DNA from: JACMLX01 sp040384325 | Lineage (GTDB): Bacteria > Gemmatimonadota > Gemmatimonadetes > Gemmatimonadales > Gemmatimonadaceae | Assembly (NCBI GenBank): GCA_040384325.1 | Contig: JAZKJL010000005.1 | Coordinates: forward strand, 1,302,001-1,366,000 | DNA: 64,000 bases | Reading direction: 5' to 3' | Shown here: positions 8,914 through 17,672 of the stretch, one piece after another | Position numbering within the stretch: position 1 is the first letter of the stretch | Layout of the letters: every line of letters begins with the position of its first letter | Position numbers and translations under genes: made by a program | The notes under the pieces: generated by a model | Database searches by the model: none | The model's input: the letters and a program-made list of their open reading frames with translations, nothing else | Told to the model about the DNA's origin: nothing

Positions 8914-9037
8914 GCGTGCGCTCCAGTGATGGGGGTTGAGCGCCAGGGTACGCCCTCCGGCACCGGAATGGCGTCGCCCGTTCGTATGATTTTCGCACCC
9001 GGACCACGAAATCACCCGTTCTGATGACGGATTCGGG

Positions 9038-9538
9038 TCAGGGAATCAGCCCCAGGTCCTTCCCAGCCTGCACCGCCTGCGTCCGACGCCTGGCCCCCAG
9101 CTTCTCGAACAGCCGGCTGCAGTGCGTCTTCACCGTGTTCTCGCTGACGAAGATCCGCTCCGCGATCTCCCGGTTGCTCAACCCGGCGGCCACCAGCTCG
9201 AGGATCTCGAACTCCCGTGGTGTGAGCCCAGACGCCGCCCGTCTCGCCGGATCGGCGACGAACACCGTCTGCGGCGGTCCCGGCACCTCCACCGCCACCT
9301 CGCGCACCACCACCCGATCCGGTCGCCCGGTGAGCGTCACCCCGAGCCAGATCCCCGCCGCCGCGAACAGCAGCGCCACCAGCCCGATGTAGATCTCCAC
9401 CGAATGCGACACCACCAGCGCGCGGTATTCGATGTACCGCAGTACGGCGATCAGCACGCCGCCCAGCACGCTGAGGAGCAGGATGTGTCCCTTCACGACG
9501 GGGACCGGGAGCAGTGAGACGCGGCTCGGCACTCGCAT
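9038..9538 (-). CDS. Membrane-anchored LuxR-type transcriptional regulator
   Basis: Starting at the ATG at 9538 the protein has 166 residues. Two hydrophobic segments (about 16-34 and 46-66) form a hairpin in the membrane. A linker follows, then a LuxR/FixJ helix-turn-helix domain (about 103-162) with the diagnostic LTPREFEILELVAAGLSNREI and ENTVKTH motifs. There is no receiver domain, so this is not a classical response regulator; activity may be controlled by a membrane partner such as the adjacent DUF4199 protein. The start codon lies 16 bases after the polyphosphate kinase stop, so co-transcription with ppk1 is likely. Target genes are unknown. Confidence 0.85.
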   Translation of the reverse strand: MRVPSRVSLLPVPVVKGHILLLSVLGGVLIAVLRYIEYRALVVSHSVEIYIGLVALLFAAAGIWLGVTLTGRPDRVVVREVAVEVPGPPQTVFVADPARRAASGLTPREFEILELVAAGLSNREIAERIFVSENTVKTHCSRLFEKLGARRRTQAVQAGKDLGLIP

Positions 9539-9554
9539 GTACCGGCGCCTGCCG

Positions 9555-11663
9555 TCAAACCTGTGCGGCGGCCGACGGGGCGGGGAGGTCGGCCGCACAC
9601 CGTACCTGCGCTCCGGTCCGACCACCGCGCGGGTGGTATGCCCCATGGCGATCCAGCTCCCACGCCGTCGCATCCTCCAGGTAGCGCGACAGCAGGTCGT
9701 CCAGCCGCTGCTGCTGCGCGGGCTCGTTGACCGGCACCAGCACCTCCACCCGCCGGCGCAGGTTGCGCGGACGGAGGTCCGAGGAGCCGATCAGGTACTC
9801 CGGCGCACCACCATTGCCGAAGCGGTAGATGCGCGAGTGCTCCAGCAGCTGCCCCACCACCGAGAAGACGCGGATCGAGTCCGACAGCCCCGGCACACCG
9901 GGCCGCAACGTGCAGATGCCGCGCACCACCAGGTCCACCTGCACGCCGGCCTGCGCCGCCGCGTACAACGCACGCACCACCTCGCGGTCGGCCAGTCCGT
10001 TCACCTTGATCGTGATCGACGCCGCGCGACCGGCGCGCGCATGCGCCGCCTCGCGCTCGATGCGCTGCAGCAACGCCGGCAGCAGGTGATCGGGCGCCGA
10101 CAACAACCCGCCGCGCAACGGCTCGTGCGCCGACGTGGACGCCGCCAGTGCGCGGAACAGTTCCGACACGCCGGCCGTCAATTCGGGATCGGCGGTGAAC
10201 AGGCTCAGGTCCGTGTACTGCCGGCCCGAGCGCGGGTTGTAGTTGCCGGTGCCGACGTGCGCCACACGCGTCACCACCCCATCTCGCTCCCGCTCCACCA
10301 GCGCCAGCTTGGCGTGCACCTTGAGCCCCGGCAGGCCGTACACGACACGCCCGCCGGCCCGCTCCAGTGCTCGCGCCCACTGCACGTTGTGCTCCTCGTC
10401 GAAGCGCGCCTGCAGCTCCACCAGCGCGAACACCCGCTTCCCCGCGCGCGCGGCCTGCAGCATCGCTTCCACGATCGGCGACGGCGTGCCGACGCGATAC
10501 AACGTCGCCTGGATCGACGTCACCGTCGGGTCGATGGCGGCATCGTGGAAGAACCGCACCACCGACTCGTCGAAACTCTCGAACGGGTGATGCAGCAGCA
10601 GGTCGCCGGTGCCGATCGCATCCAGCATCGACGTGCCGTCCGGCACCGTGCGATGCATCACCAGCGGCGGATACTGCAGCGCCGGATCGGCGGGCAGCGG
10701 CAGCGCCTGCAGGCAGCGCAGGTCCAGCAACCCGTCGATCACCTGCACGCTGTCCACCGTGATCTCCATCTCGCGGCCCAGCGCATCGCGATGGAGGTTG
10801 TCGAGGATCAGCGCGCCGATGCGCGCCGGCATGCTCGACTCCACCTCCACCCGCACCGCCGGATTGTGCGGCCGGCGCTCGGTGGCCGAGGCCACGGCCA
10901 CCAGCAGGTCGTGCGCATGATCGTCGTGCAGGTGCAGGTCGCCGCCACGCGTGACGCGGAACAGGTACGCCGCCTCGACCACCGCATTCGGATACAGCAG
11001 GTGCGCGTTGGCGCGCAGCACCTCCTCGATCGCGATCACCGCCCCTGGCCGTCCCGGCACCATCATCACCCGGGCCAGGTCCAGCGGCAGCTCGTGTTCG
11101 GCCAGGTGTGTGCGCTCGCCGCCCGGCGCGCGATAGACGATCGCGATGAACAGGCCGAGGTGCGGCAGGTGCGGCAGCGGCACGCCGGGGCTGAGCGTGA
11201 TCGCGTGCGGCGTGAGGTCGGGATGGATCTCCGCCAGATACTGCGCCTGCAGCGCCTCCCGCTCGGCGTCGGTCAGCGCACTCCACGTCAGCAGCTGCAC
11301 GCCACACGCCGCGGCCGCGCGCAGGCACTCCGCTGCACAGCGGCTCTGCGCGGCGAGGATCTCCGTGACCTCTTCCTCCACCGCCTGCAGCCGCGCCACC
11401 GGCGAATAGCCGTCGTGATGGTCGTGCGTGGCGGCGTAAGTCGTGTCACGGGCGGCGCGGCGCAGCTCGGCCATGCGCACCATGTACAACTCGTCCATGT
11501 TGCTGGTGACGATGCCCAGGAATCGCAGGCGCTCGAGCAACGGCGTGGCGGGATCCTCGGCCAGCGCGAGCACGCGGCGCTGGAACGCCAGCAGGCTCAG
11601 TTCCGCGTTGAAGAACTCGTCATGCCTCGCTGCAATGGCGACCGCCCGTGCCACGGTGTTCAT
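9555..11663 (-). CDS. ppk1: Polyphosphate kinase 1
   Basis: This 702-residue enzyme reversibly transfers the gamma phosphate of ATP to inorganic polyphosphate. The N-terminal motif FFNAELSLLAFQRRVL and TSNMDELYMVRM match PPK1. The two phospholipase-D-like C-terminal domains carry the histidine expected to be phosphorylated (His450, in GLKVHAKLAL) and the second essential histidine (His609, in LLEHSRIYRFGNGG). They also contain HVGTGNYNPRSGRQYTD and SSDLRPRNLRRRVEVL. The start at 11663 was chosen because the preceding 41 in-frame codons do not resemble PPK1. It is divergent from an amidohydrolase gene and is followed by the LuxR regulator and DUF4199 genes, which suggests polyphosphate formation is linked to a membrane-signalled response. 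Confidence 0.95.
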   Translation of the reverse strand: MNTVARAVAIAARHDEFFNAELSLLAFQRRVLALAEDPATPLLERLRFLGIVTSNMDELYMVRMAELRRAARDTTYAATHDHHDGYSPVARLQAVEEEVTEILAAQSRCAAECLRAAAACGVQLLTWSALTDAEREALQAQYLAEIHPDLTPHAITLSPGVPLPHLPHLGLFIAIVYRAPGGERTHLAEHELPLDLARVMMVPGRPGAVIAIEEVLRANAHLLYPNAVVEAAYLFRVTRGGDLHLHDDHAHDLLVAVASATERRPHNPAVRVEVESSMPARIGALILDNLHRDALGREMEITVDSVQVIDGLLDLRCLQALPLPADPALQYPPLVMHRTVPDGTSMLDAIGTGDLLLHHPFESFDESVVRFFHDAAIDPTVTSIQATLYRVGTPSPIVEAMLQAARAGKRVFALVELQARFDEEHNVQWARALERAGGRVVYGLPGLKVHAKLALVERERDGVVTRVAHVGTGNYNPRSGRQYTDLSLFTADPELTAGVSELFRALAASTSAHEPLRGGLLSAPDHLLPALLQRIEREAAHARAGRAASITIKVNGLADREVVRALYAAAQAGVQVDLVVRGICTLRPGVPGLSDSIRVFSVVGQLLEHSRIYRFGNGGAPEYLIGSSDLRPRNLRRRVEVLVPVNEPAQQQRLDDLLSRYLEDATAWELDRHGAYHPRGGRTGAQVRCAADLPAPSAAAQV

Positions 11664-11833
11664 CGCGGCGGGCAGCCGGCAGTGCCGGGCGTGCGCAGGC
11701 CGTGCCACCAGGCGTGCGGGGTAGTGCGCCGACGGGATCGCATGCAGGTTCCGGGGAGAGTGCCAGCCACGACAGTCAGGCAACAAGATGTCGAGTGGAC
11801 GGCGTGCGCCACAACCCGAACCACGAGGCGTGC

Positions 11834-13570
11834 ATGTCGCGGATGAGTCGCAAGGAGTTCCTCGGACTTGGCGCGCTGCTGGCGGGTGCGGCGTCGCTGC
11901 CCCGTGTGGCCCGCGGTGCGCAACGGTCCACTGCCGCTGCCCTGCCGCCGATGCGGCAGAAGGGCGCCGGTGTGGTGGCCGACCTGGTGGTGATCAATGC
12001 CCGTGTGTTCACCAGCGACACCGGCCGACCGCGAGCCGAGGCCTTCGCGGTGCGCGAGGGTCGGTTCCTCGCCGTGGGGAGCACGGCCGAGGTTCGCAAT
12101 CTCGTCGGCCCCGGCACGCAGGTGATCGACGCCGCGCGTTCGACCGTGCTGCCGGGCTTCATCGATGCACACAACCATCCGCGCGGCGTGACCGAGTTGT
12201 ACGACGTGGACGCCAACCTGCGCAGCGTCGAGGCGCTGCAGGCGGCGATCGCGAAGAAGGTCGCTGTCACGCCGCCAGGCATGTGGGTGGATGCCTACAT
12301 GTTCGACGACACCAAGCTGGCTGGCGGTCGCAAGCTGCATCGCCGCGACCTCGACGCGGTGGCGCCGAATCACCCGGTGGGGGTGCACCATCGCGGCGGG
12401 CACACCGGGTGGTACAACTCGATGGCGTTCGACCTCGCGAAGGTCACCAAGGACACGCCCGATCCCACCGGCGGGCGGTTCTTCCGTGATCCCGACGGCA
12501 CGCCGAATGGCTGGGTGGCCGAGCTGGCCACGGATGTCTTCGACAACGTGGGCCGGCGCGAGACATTCACCGCCGAGCAGCAGCGCGAGCGGCGTCGCAA
12601 GGGCATGGCGCACATGTCGGCGCTCTACACGGCCGCCGGCCTGACGACGGTGCACGACCTGGGCGCCGGTGCCGACAACATCCGTGCCTACGAGGATGTG
12701 CGCGCAGCCGGTGACTTGAAGCATCGCGCCTACCTGATGATCCGCGGTGCGGCCTATCCGCTGCTGCGTGACGCGGGCGTGTACACGGGCTTCGGTGACG
12801 AGTGGGTGCGCGTCGGGGGCGTGAAGCATGCGGCCGACGGGTCGGCCTCGGAACGCACCATGCGCATGAGCACCCCGTTCGTCGGCACCAGCGACTACGG
12901 CATCCTCACCATGACACAGCAGGAAGTGCACGACGCCGTGGACGATGCGCACAGCCACGGCTGGCAGGTGGGCATCCACGCCAACGGCGACGTCACGATC
13001 GACATGGTGCTCACTGCCTACGAACGCGCATTGGCGAAGTGGCCGCATCCCGACCGGCGCCATCGCATCGAGCACTGTTCGCTGGTGACGCCGGCGCTGA
13101 TCGCCCGCATCGCGAAGACGGGCACCATCCCGACGCCGTTCTGGACCTACGTCTACTTCCACGGCGAGAAGTGGGAGAACTACGGCGACGAGAAGATGCA
13201 GTCGATGTTCGCGCACAAGTCGCTGCTCGACGCCGGCATCAAGGTGCCCGGCGCCAGCGACTACGGCCCGGGACCGTTCGAACCGCTGATGGCGATTCAG
13301 TCGATGGTCACGCGCCGTGACTACCGTGGCAAGGAATGGGGTGGCAACCAGCGCATCACGGTGGACCAGGCGCTCGCCGTGGCTACCATCAACGGCGCCT
13401 ACGCCTCGTACGAGGAGCGACTGAAGGGCTCGATCGCGGCCGGCAAGCTGGCCGACTTCGTGATCCTCGACAAGGACCCGCACGACGTGCCACCCGATAC
13501 AATCAAGGACATCAAGGTCCTGCGCACCGTCACCGGCGGGCGCACCGTGTATTCCGCACCTCGAGCGTAA
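11834..13570 (+). CDS. Exported amidohydrolase, YtcJ-like (amidohydrolase family 3)
   Basis: The 578-residue protein begins with an export signal containing SRKEFLGLG, a Tat-like motif with Lys in place of the second Arg. After it come the small beta-sandwich (DLVVINARVFTSD) and the barrel with metal-binding His113 and His115 in FIDAHNHP. Later motifs include GIHANGD, HRIEHCSLV, GASDYGPGPFEP and the C-terminal GSIAAGKLADFVILDKDP, all typical of YtcJ-like deacetylase/amidohydrolases. Substrate is unknown. An ATG nine bases later is a possible alternative start. The next gene, a dehydrogenase small subunit, starts six bases after its stop, so this hydrolase is probably in one operon with the second GMC oxidoreductase. 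Confidence 0.9.
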   Translation: MSRMSRKEFLGLGALLAGAASLPRVARGAQRSTAAALPPMRQKGAGVVADLVVINARVFTSDTGRPRAEAFAVREGRFLAVGSTAEVRNLVGPGTQVIDAARSTVLPGFIDAHNHPRGVTELYDVDANLRSVEALQAAIAKKVAVTPPGMWVDAYMFDDTKLAGGRKLHRRDLDAVAPNHPVGVHHRGGHTGWYNSMAFDLAKVTKDTPDPTGGRFFRDPDGTPNGWVAELATDVFDNVGRRETFTAEQQRERRRKGMAHMSALYTAAGLTTVHDLGAGADNIRAYEDVRAAGDLKHRAYLMIRGAAYPLLRDAGVYTGFGDEWVRVGGVKHAADGSASERTMRMSTPFVGTSDYGILTMTQQEVHDAVDDAHSHGWQVGIHANGDVTIDMVLTAYERALAKWPHPDRRHRIEHCSLVTPALIARIAKTGTIPTPFWTYVYFHGEKWENYGDEKMQSMFAHKSLLDAGIKVPGASDYGPGPFEPLMAIQSMVTRRDYRGKEWGGNQRITVDQALAVATINGAYASYEERLKGSIAAGKLADFVILDKDPHDVPPDTIKDIKVLRTVTGGRTVYSAPRA

Positions 13571-13576
13571 CGGGTC

Positions 13577-14143
13577 ATGGAGCGTCGCGACTTCCTGGAA
13601 TGGATGGTGGCCACCGGCGGCATCACTGCACTCGGCCGCCTCGGCAGCAGCGACCTGCTGGCGATGGGGCGCGCGGCACACGACGCGCCGGATGGCGCGG
13701 CCGCGCCGGTGCTCTCGACCCATGCGGCCGCGCTGGTGACGGCGGCCGCCGAACGCATTATCCCGAAGACCGAGACGCCGGGCGCGACGCAGGCCGGGGT
13801 GACGCGGTTCGCCGAGGTGATGCTGGCGGGGTGGTATCCGGCCGCCGATCGTGCACGGTTCGTGGCCGGCCTGCCCACGCTCGATGCGCGCAGTCGCGCA
13901 CGGGACGGCAAGCCGTTCCTCACCGCCGGTGTCGCCACCCAGGATGCCGTGCTGCGTCAGCTGGACGACGAGGTGACCGCACTGCGCCGCACCGATGGCG
14001 CGGCGGCGTCGGCGCACTGGTTCGGGATGCTCAAGTTCCTGACCGTGTGGGGCTACTGCACCTCGGAGGTGGGCATGCGCCAGACGCTCCAGAGCTGGCC
14101 GCAACCGATGCGCTACGACGGCAACGTACCGGTGACGCGATGA
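13577..14143 (+). CDS. Gluconate 2-dehydrogenase subunit 3 family protein (second copy)
   Basis: The 188-residue protein starts MERRDFLEWMVATGGITALG, a twin-arginine signal. It has the family's helical domain: AAAERIIPKTETPGA, then SAHWFGMLKFLTVWGYCTSEVG near the C terminus, equivalent to the TTYFSSEVG region of the copy at 215-781. It probably acts as export or assembly partner of the flavin subunit encoded next, whose ATG overlaps this stop codon in an ATGA. Confidence 0.85.
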   Translation: MERRDFLEWMVATGGITALGRLGSSDLLAMGRAAHDAPDGAAAPVLSTHAAALVTAAAERIIPKTETPGATQAGVTRFAEVMLAGWYPAADRARFVAGLPTLDARSRARDGKPFLTAGVATQDAVLRQLDDEVTALRRTDGAAASAHWFGMLKFLTVWGYCTSEVGMRQTLQSWPQPMRYDGNVPVTR

Positions 14144-15834
14144 GTGCACCGGACACGCACTTCGACGCCATCGTCGTCGGATCGGGGATGACGGGTGGCT
14201 GGGCGGCGAAGGAACTGACGGCGCGCGGATTGCGCACGCTGGTGCTGGAAGCGGGTCGCGCGGTGTCGCCGGAGGGCGATGCGAAGGAACACGTGCCGCC
14301 CTTCGAGATGCGCTTCCGCGGACTCGGCGATCGCCGTCACCACGACGCCCGTCAATCGGTGCAGCAGCGTTCCGTGAGTTTCGACGAGTTGAGCAGCCGC
14401 TTCTGGACCGACGATGTGGACAACCCGTACACGACAAGCGAGACGAAGCGCTTCGACTGGTTCCGCGCGCGGCAGATGGGCGGCAAATCGGTGATCTGGG
14501 GACGGCAGGTGTATCGCATGAGTGACCTCGACTTCGAGGCCAATGCGAACGAAGGCATCGCGGTGGACTGGCCCATCCGTTACGCCGACCTGGCGCCGTG
14601 GTACGACCACGTGGAGCGCTTCATCGGGGTCTCGGGGCAGCCGGAGCAGCTGCCGCAGCTTCCCGATGGCCAGTTCCTGCCGCCGATGGCGCTCAACTGC
14701 GTGGAGCAGCACGTGCGCGATCGCATCGCGGCACGCTACGGTCGCGAGCGGGTGATGACCATCGGACGGGTGGCGGTGCTCACCGCGGCGCACGAAGGTC
14801 GCGCTGCCTGTCATTACTGCGGTCCATGCCAGCGCGGCTGCGCCAGTCGCTCGTACTTCAGCAGCATCAACGCCACGCTCCCGGCGGCGCAGGCCACCGG
14901 TCGCCTCACGCTCCGGCCGCACAGCATCGTGCGCGCCCTCAGCTACGATGCGAAGCGCAAGCGGGTCAGCGGCGTGCGCGTGATCGACGCCCGCACCGGC
15001 GTGGAGCACGCCTACACGGCGCGCGTCGTCTTCCTCTGCGCCTCGGCGATCGAAAGCGCGCGCCTGCTGCTCAACTCGCGCTCGGCGGCGTTCCCCGACG
15101 GCCTCGCCAACGGCAGTGGACAGGTGGGCCGCAACCTGATGGACCACATCAAGTGGGGCGGTGCCTCGGGCGAGATCGATGGCTTCGACGATCGCACCAC
15201 ACTTGGCGCGCGCCCGAACGGCATCTACGTGCCGCGCTTCCGCAACGTCGGCAGCACCCATCCCGACTTCGTGCGCGGCTACGGCTTCCAGGGTGGCGCC
15301 GGTCGCGCCGGCTGGGGCGCCGCCGCGACTGCGCCGGGCATCGGTGCCGCGTTCAAGGCACGGCTGACCACGCCCGGTCCGTGGAACATGAGCTTCGGCG
15401 GCTACGGCGAGATGCTTCCCGCCGAATCGAACCGCGCCACCGTGCATCCCACGTTGAAGGATCGCTGGGGCATTCCCTCACTGCACATCGAGGCGCAGTG
15501 GAGTGCCAACGAACTGGCGATGCATCGCGACATGAACGTGACCGCCGCCGAACTGCTCGAGGCGGCCGGCGCCCGCAACATCCAGCCATCCACCCGCGGC
15601 CCCAGCACACCCGGCGGTGCCAATCACGAGATGGGCACCGCTCGCATGGGCCGCGATGCGAAGACGTCAGTACTGAACGGATGGAACCAGGCCTGGGATG
15701 CGCCGAACCTCTTCGTCACCGACGGCGCCTGCATGACGTCGAGCAGTTGCCAGAACCCATCGCTGACCTACATGGCCCTCACCGCCCGCGCCGCCGCGCA
15801 CGCCGTGGAAGAGTTGCAGCGCCAGAACCTCTGA
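14140..15834 (+). CDS. GMC family FAD-dependent oxidoreductase (second copy)
   Basis: The 564-residue flavoprotein is clearly paralogous to the one at 794-2485: it shares GSGMTGGWAAKEL at the N terminus, FDWFRARQMGGKSVIWGRQ, RFIGVSG, and the C-terminal block with His496 (NHEMGTARMG) and Asn539 (CQNPSLTYMALTARA). The cysteine segment near residues 225-240 reads CHYCGPCQRGC and could hold an iron-sulfur cluster (inference). The start overlaps the stop of the small subunit, so the two are translationally coupled. The gene order here (subunit 3 first) is the reverse of the first pair, and this pair follows an amidohydrolase, so the two oxidoreductases probably serve different substrates. Confidence 0.9.
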   Translation: MSAPDTHFDAIVVGSGMTGGWAAKELTARGLRTLVLEAGRAVSPEGDAKEHVPPFEMRFRGLGDRRHHDARQSVQQRSVSFDELSSRFWTDDVDNPYTTSETKRFDWFRARQMGGKSVIWGRQVYRMSDLDFEANANEGIAVDWPIRYADLAPWYDHVERFIGVSGQPEQLPQLPDGQFLPPMALNCVEQHVRDRIAARYGRERVMTIGRVAVLTAAHEGRAACHYCGPCQRGCASRSYFSSINATLPAAQATGRLTLRPHSIVRALSYDAKRKRVSGVRVIDARTGVEHAYTARVVFLCASAIESARLLLNSRSAAFPDGLANGSGQVGRNLMDHIKWGGASGEIDGFDDRTTLGARPNGIYVPRFRNVGSTHPDFVRGYGFQGGAGRAGWGAAATAPGIGAAFKARLTTPGPWNMSFGGYGEMLPAESNRATVHPTLKDRWGIPSLHIEAQWSANELAMHRDMNVTAAELLEAAGARNIQPSTRGPSTPGGANHEMGTARMGRDAKTSVLNGWNQAWDAPNLFVTDGACMTSSSCQNPSLTYMALTARAAAHAVEELQRQNL

Positions 15835-15888
15835 GCTTCCGCTCGAACTGTCGCTTGTAACTCACACGGCGTCAGCCTGCTAAATCGA

Positions 15889-16092
15889 GAACTGCTGAAC
15901 TGCCTGACGCAAAGTCGCAAGGGCTCAAAGACGCAAAGCGGTCAGTGCGCATTCTGCATGATGAAACCGCAAGTGCTTCGTGATTTCAGAGGTTCAACGT
16001 CGAAGAGGTGCACGATCGTTGTTGTCACACCGAACGCGTTGCGCCTTCGTGTCCTTGCGCCTTTGCGTCCGGCCGTTGCCGTTCGCAGTTCG
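15889..16092. repeat. Palindromic intergenic element, family B
   Basis: The 302-base gap 15835-16136 holds no gene. Its left arm (15889-15938) reads GAACTGCCTGACGCAAAG then GTCGCAAGGGC and GACGCAAAG. Its right arm (16039-16092) is the near-inverse: TTGCGCCTTCGTGTCC, TTGCGCCTTTGCGTCC, then GGCCGTTGCC and CGCAGTTCG. About 100 bases of unrelated sequence lie between. The same arm sequence recurs at 37505-37644, 37697-37746 and 35272-35325. I infer a non-autonomous mobile or REP-type element. Confidence 0.65.
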
Positions 16093-16136
16093 TAGCGTGC
16101 AGTAGTCGATGACAACGAAAGTTGCGGAACCGAGCG

Positions 16137-16670
16137 TCAGACGGCGAGCAGTTCGTCGCTGAACATGAACGCGCCGCCGCGGGCGCCGCCGGTCAGCTGC
16201 TGCTTGTACTCGACATCGATCTTGAAGAAGCCGAAGGCCACCGTCTCGATCACACCGCCGTCGCGTGAGACGTCGTGGGTGATGCGGGAGACGCGGGCGT
16301 TGGTGAGGATGACGATGAAGTAGTCCTCCTGGCCCACCAGTGCCTTGCGCATCGAGAGCCGGACTTCCTTCAGCTTCTCGTTGGTCGCCGCGGCGTTGAG
16401 CAGCGCGGTCGAGGCCATGTCGTGGTTCTTGGTGACGGTCAGCTCCGAATAGCTGCGCCGGCCGGTGGAGTGCGTGCTGCCGTCGGCCTGCATCGGCAGG
16501 GTCAGGCCGACGCTCCAGGTGTTGATGACGATGTCGCCTTCACAGCCCTTGGAGTTCGATTCGCCCTTGATCTTGCCCTGCTTCTCCCCGGTGATGCGCA
16601 GGTGCATGTCGCCCATGCCGCGATTGACCACCGCGGTTGACGAGCCCGTCTGTACAGGTGCGATGGCCAT
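16137..16670 (-). CDS. Hcp family protein (type VI secretion tube-type), orphan
   Basis: The 177-residue protein matches the Hcp/DUF796 family: MHLRITGEKQGKIKGES near the N terminus, GCEGDIVINTWSVGLTL, RRSYSELTVTKNHDMAST, and EDYFIVILTNARVSRI. It ends in a family-like beta strand, FGFFKIDVEYK. Hcp forms hexameric rings that stack as the tube of type VI secretion and related contractile machines. None of the other machine genes (sheath, ClpV, VgrG, baseplate) is present in this window, so it is either an orphan cargo-type Hcp or works with a cluster elsewhere. The two basic/acidic segments and the length are normal. It lies alone between a repeat-filled gap and the C26 hydrolase gene on the same strand, 125 bases away. 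Confidence 0.8.
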   Translation of the reverse strand: MAIAPVQTGSSTAVVNRGMGDMHLRITGEKQGKIKGESNSKGCEGDIVINTWSVGLTLPMQADGSTHSTGRRSYSELTVTKNHDMASTALLNAAATNEKLKEVRLSMRKALVGQEDYFIVILTNARVSRITHDVSRDGGVIETVAFGFFKIDVEYKQQLTGGARGGAFMFSDELLAV

Positions 16671-16795
16671 TGGTGCCGAGCCTCAGGGGGGAGGGGGCGC
16701 CCGCCAGGCGCCTGACCGCGTCGGCAGGCGCCGGCGTGATCAGGGACAACATGTGCGGCCTGCGTGGATCGAGCCAGACCGCACCTGGCCGAGCG

Positions 16796-17569
16796 TCAGC
16801 CCTGCGCCTGCCGCCAGCTCGAGGAGGCGTCGACGAAGTTCTTGAACAGGTGCCGGGTGTGCGGGTCGGTCAGCTCGAACACCTCGGGGTGCCACTGCAC
16901 GCCGACGATGAAGGCGTTGTCGTCGTCCAGCTCGACCGCTTCGATCAGTCCGTCCGGCGCCACGGCGGTAGCGGCCAGACCGCGACCCAGCGTCTTCACA
17001 CCCTGATGGTGCATCGAGTTGACGCTGAAACGATCCACCTCGATGGCGTGACGCAGGCGCGATCCTGGCGCGATGGTCACCTCGTGGGCCAGGTGATCGC
17101 GCTCGAAACCCGAGTTCGGGAAGTAGTCGTGCTTGATCGCGCCGTCGTACTGGGCGTCGAGATCTTGCCAGAGCGAACCACCCTGGGCCACGTTCAGCAC
17201 CTGCGCGCCGCGGCAGAGACCGAGGTACGGCTTCCGGTCTTCCACGGCCCACTTCGCCATCAGCATTTCGGTGCGATCACGCGACGGATCGATGTTGCCC
17301 AGACGCGGATGTGGCGCCTCGCCATAGGTGCTCGGGTCCATGTCCACGCCACCCGGGACTAGGATGCCGTCCACGCGCTCGTACAGCTCGCGGAGTGTGT
17401 CCTCGTCGTCGTCCAGCAGGGGCACCAGGCAGGGCACGGCGCCCACCAGCGAGACCGCCACGTAGTAGCGCTGGTTCATGACCACTGACTGCGGCAGCCC
17501 GGCGGGGATGCCGTCGATGGATTGCAGCGTCTGCGTGGTGACGGCGATCAAGGGGCGATAGCGGGCCAT
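16796..17569 (-). CDS. Peptidase C26 / gamma-glutamyl-GABA hydrolase-type class I glutamine amidotransferase
   Basis: The 257-residue protein has the class I glutamine amidotransferase triad: Cys119 in LGLCRGAQ, then His227 and Glu229 in VGVQWHPEV. The PGGVDMDPSTYGE block at about residue 72 is typical of PuuD-like enzymes, which cleave gamma-glutamyl amide bonds such as gamma-glutamyl-GABA. No other putrescine-degradation gene is near, so the exact substrate is open. The start at 17569 fits the family; there is no clear Shine-Dalgarno before it. An AT-rich promoter-like patch lies about 40 bases upstream. Confidence 0.9.
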   Translation of the reverse strand: MARYRPLIAVTTQTLQSIDGIPAGLPQSVVMNQRYYVAVSLVGAVPCLVPLLDDDEDTLRELYERVDGILVPGGVDMDPSTYGEAPHPRLGNIDPSRDRTEMLMAKWAVEDRKPYLGLCRGAQVLNVAQGGSLWQDLDAQYDGAIKHDYFPNSGFERDHLAHEVTIAPGSRLRHAIEVDRFSVNSMHHQGVKTLGRGLAATAVAPDGLIEAVELDDDNAFIVGVQWHPEVFELTDPHTRHLFKNFVDASSSWRQAQG

Positions 17570-17606
17570 GCGGAGCAGGAAAGGGGAAGGCGTGCCACGA
17601 TACGGG

Positions 17607-17635
17607 AATATATAGGTATCGGAACGACGACCGAA
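17607..17635 (-). promoter_or_regulatory. Candidate promoter for the C26 hydrolase gene
   Basis: On the minus strand TATATATT (17607-17614) stands out in an otherwise GC-rich gap and could serve as a -10 element, about 38 bases upstream of the start at 17569. A weak TTCGGT lies 17 bases further upstream (17630-17635) in the -35 position. The -10 part is plain in the sequence; the -35 assignment is tentative. Confidence 0.35.
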
Positions 17636-17672
17636 TTCCCCTCAGCGGTACCCTACGACCGAGCCCTCGGGC

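Noticed and set aside
9432..11846. 804-codon plus-strand frame
   Set aside because: Antisense shadow of ppk1; Arg, Gln and His runs and no recognisable motif, while the opposite strand encodes a full PPK1.
11660..14437. 925-codon minus-strand frame
   Set aside because: Antisense to the amidohydrolase and the second GMC pair, with shadow composition; the plus-strand proteins are convincing.
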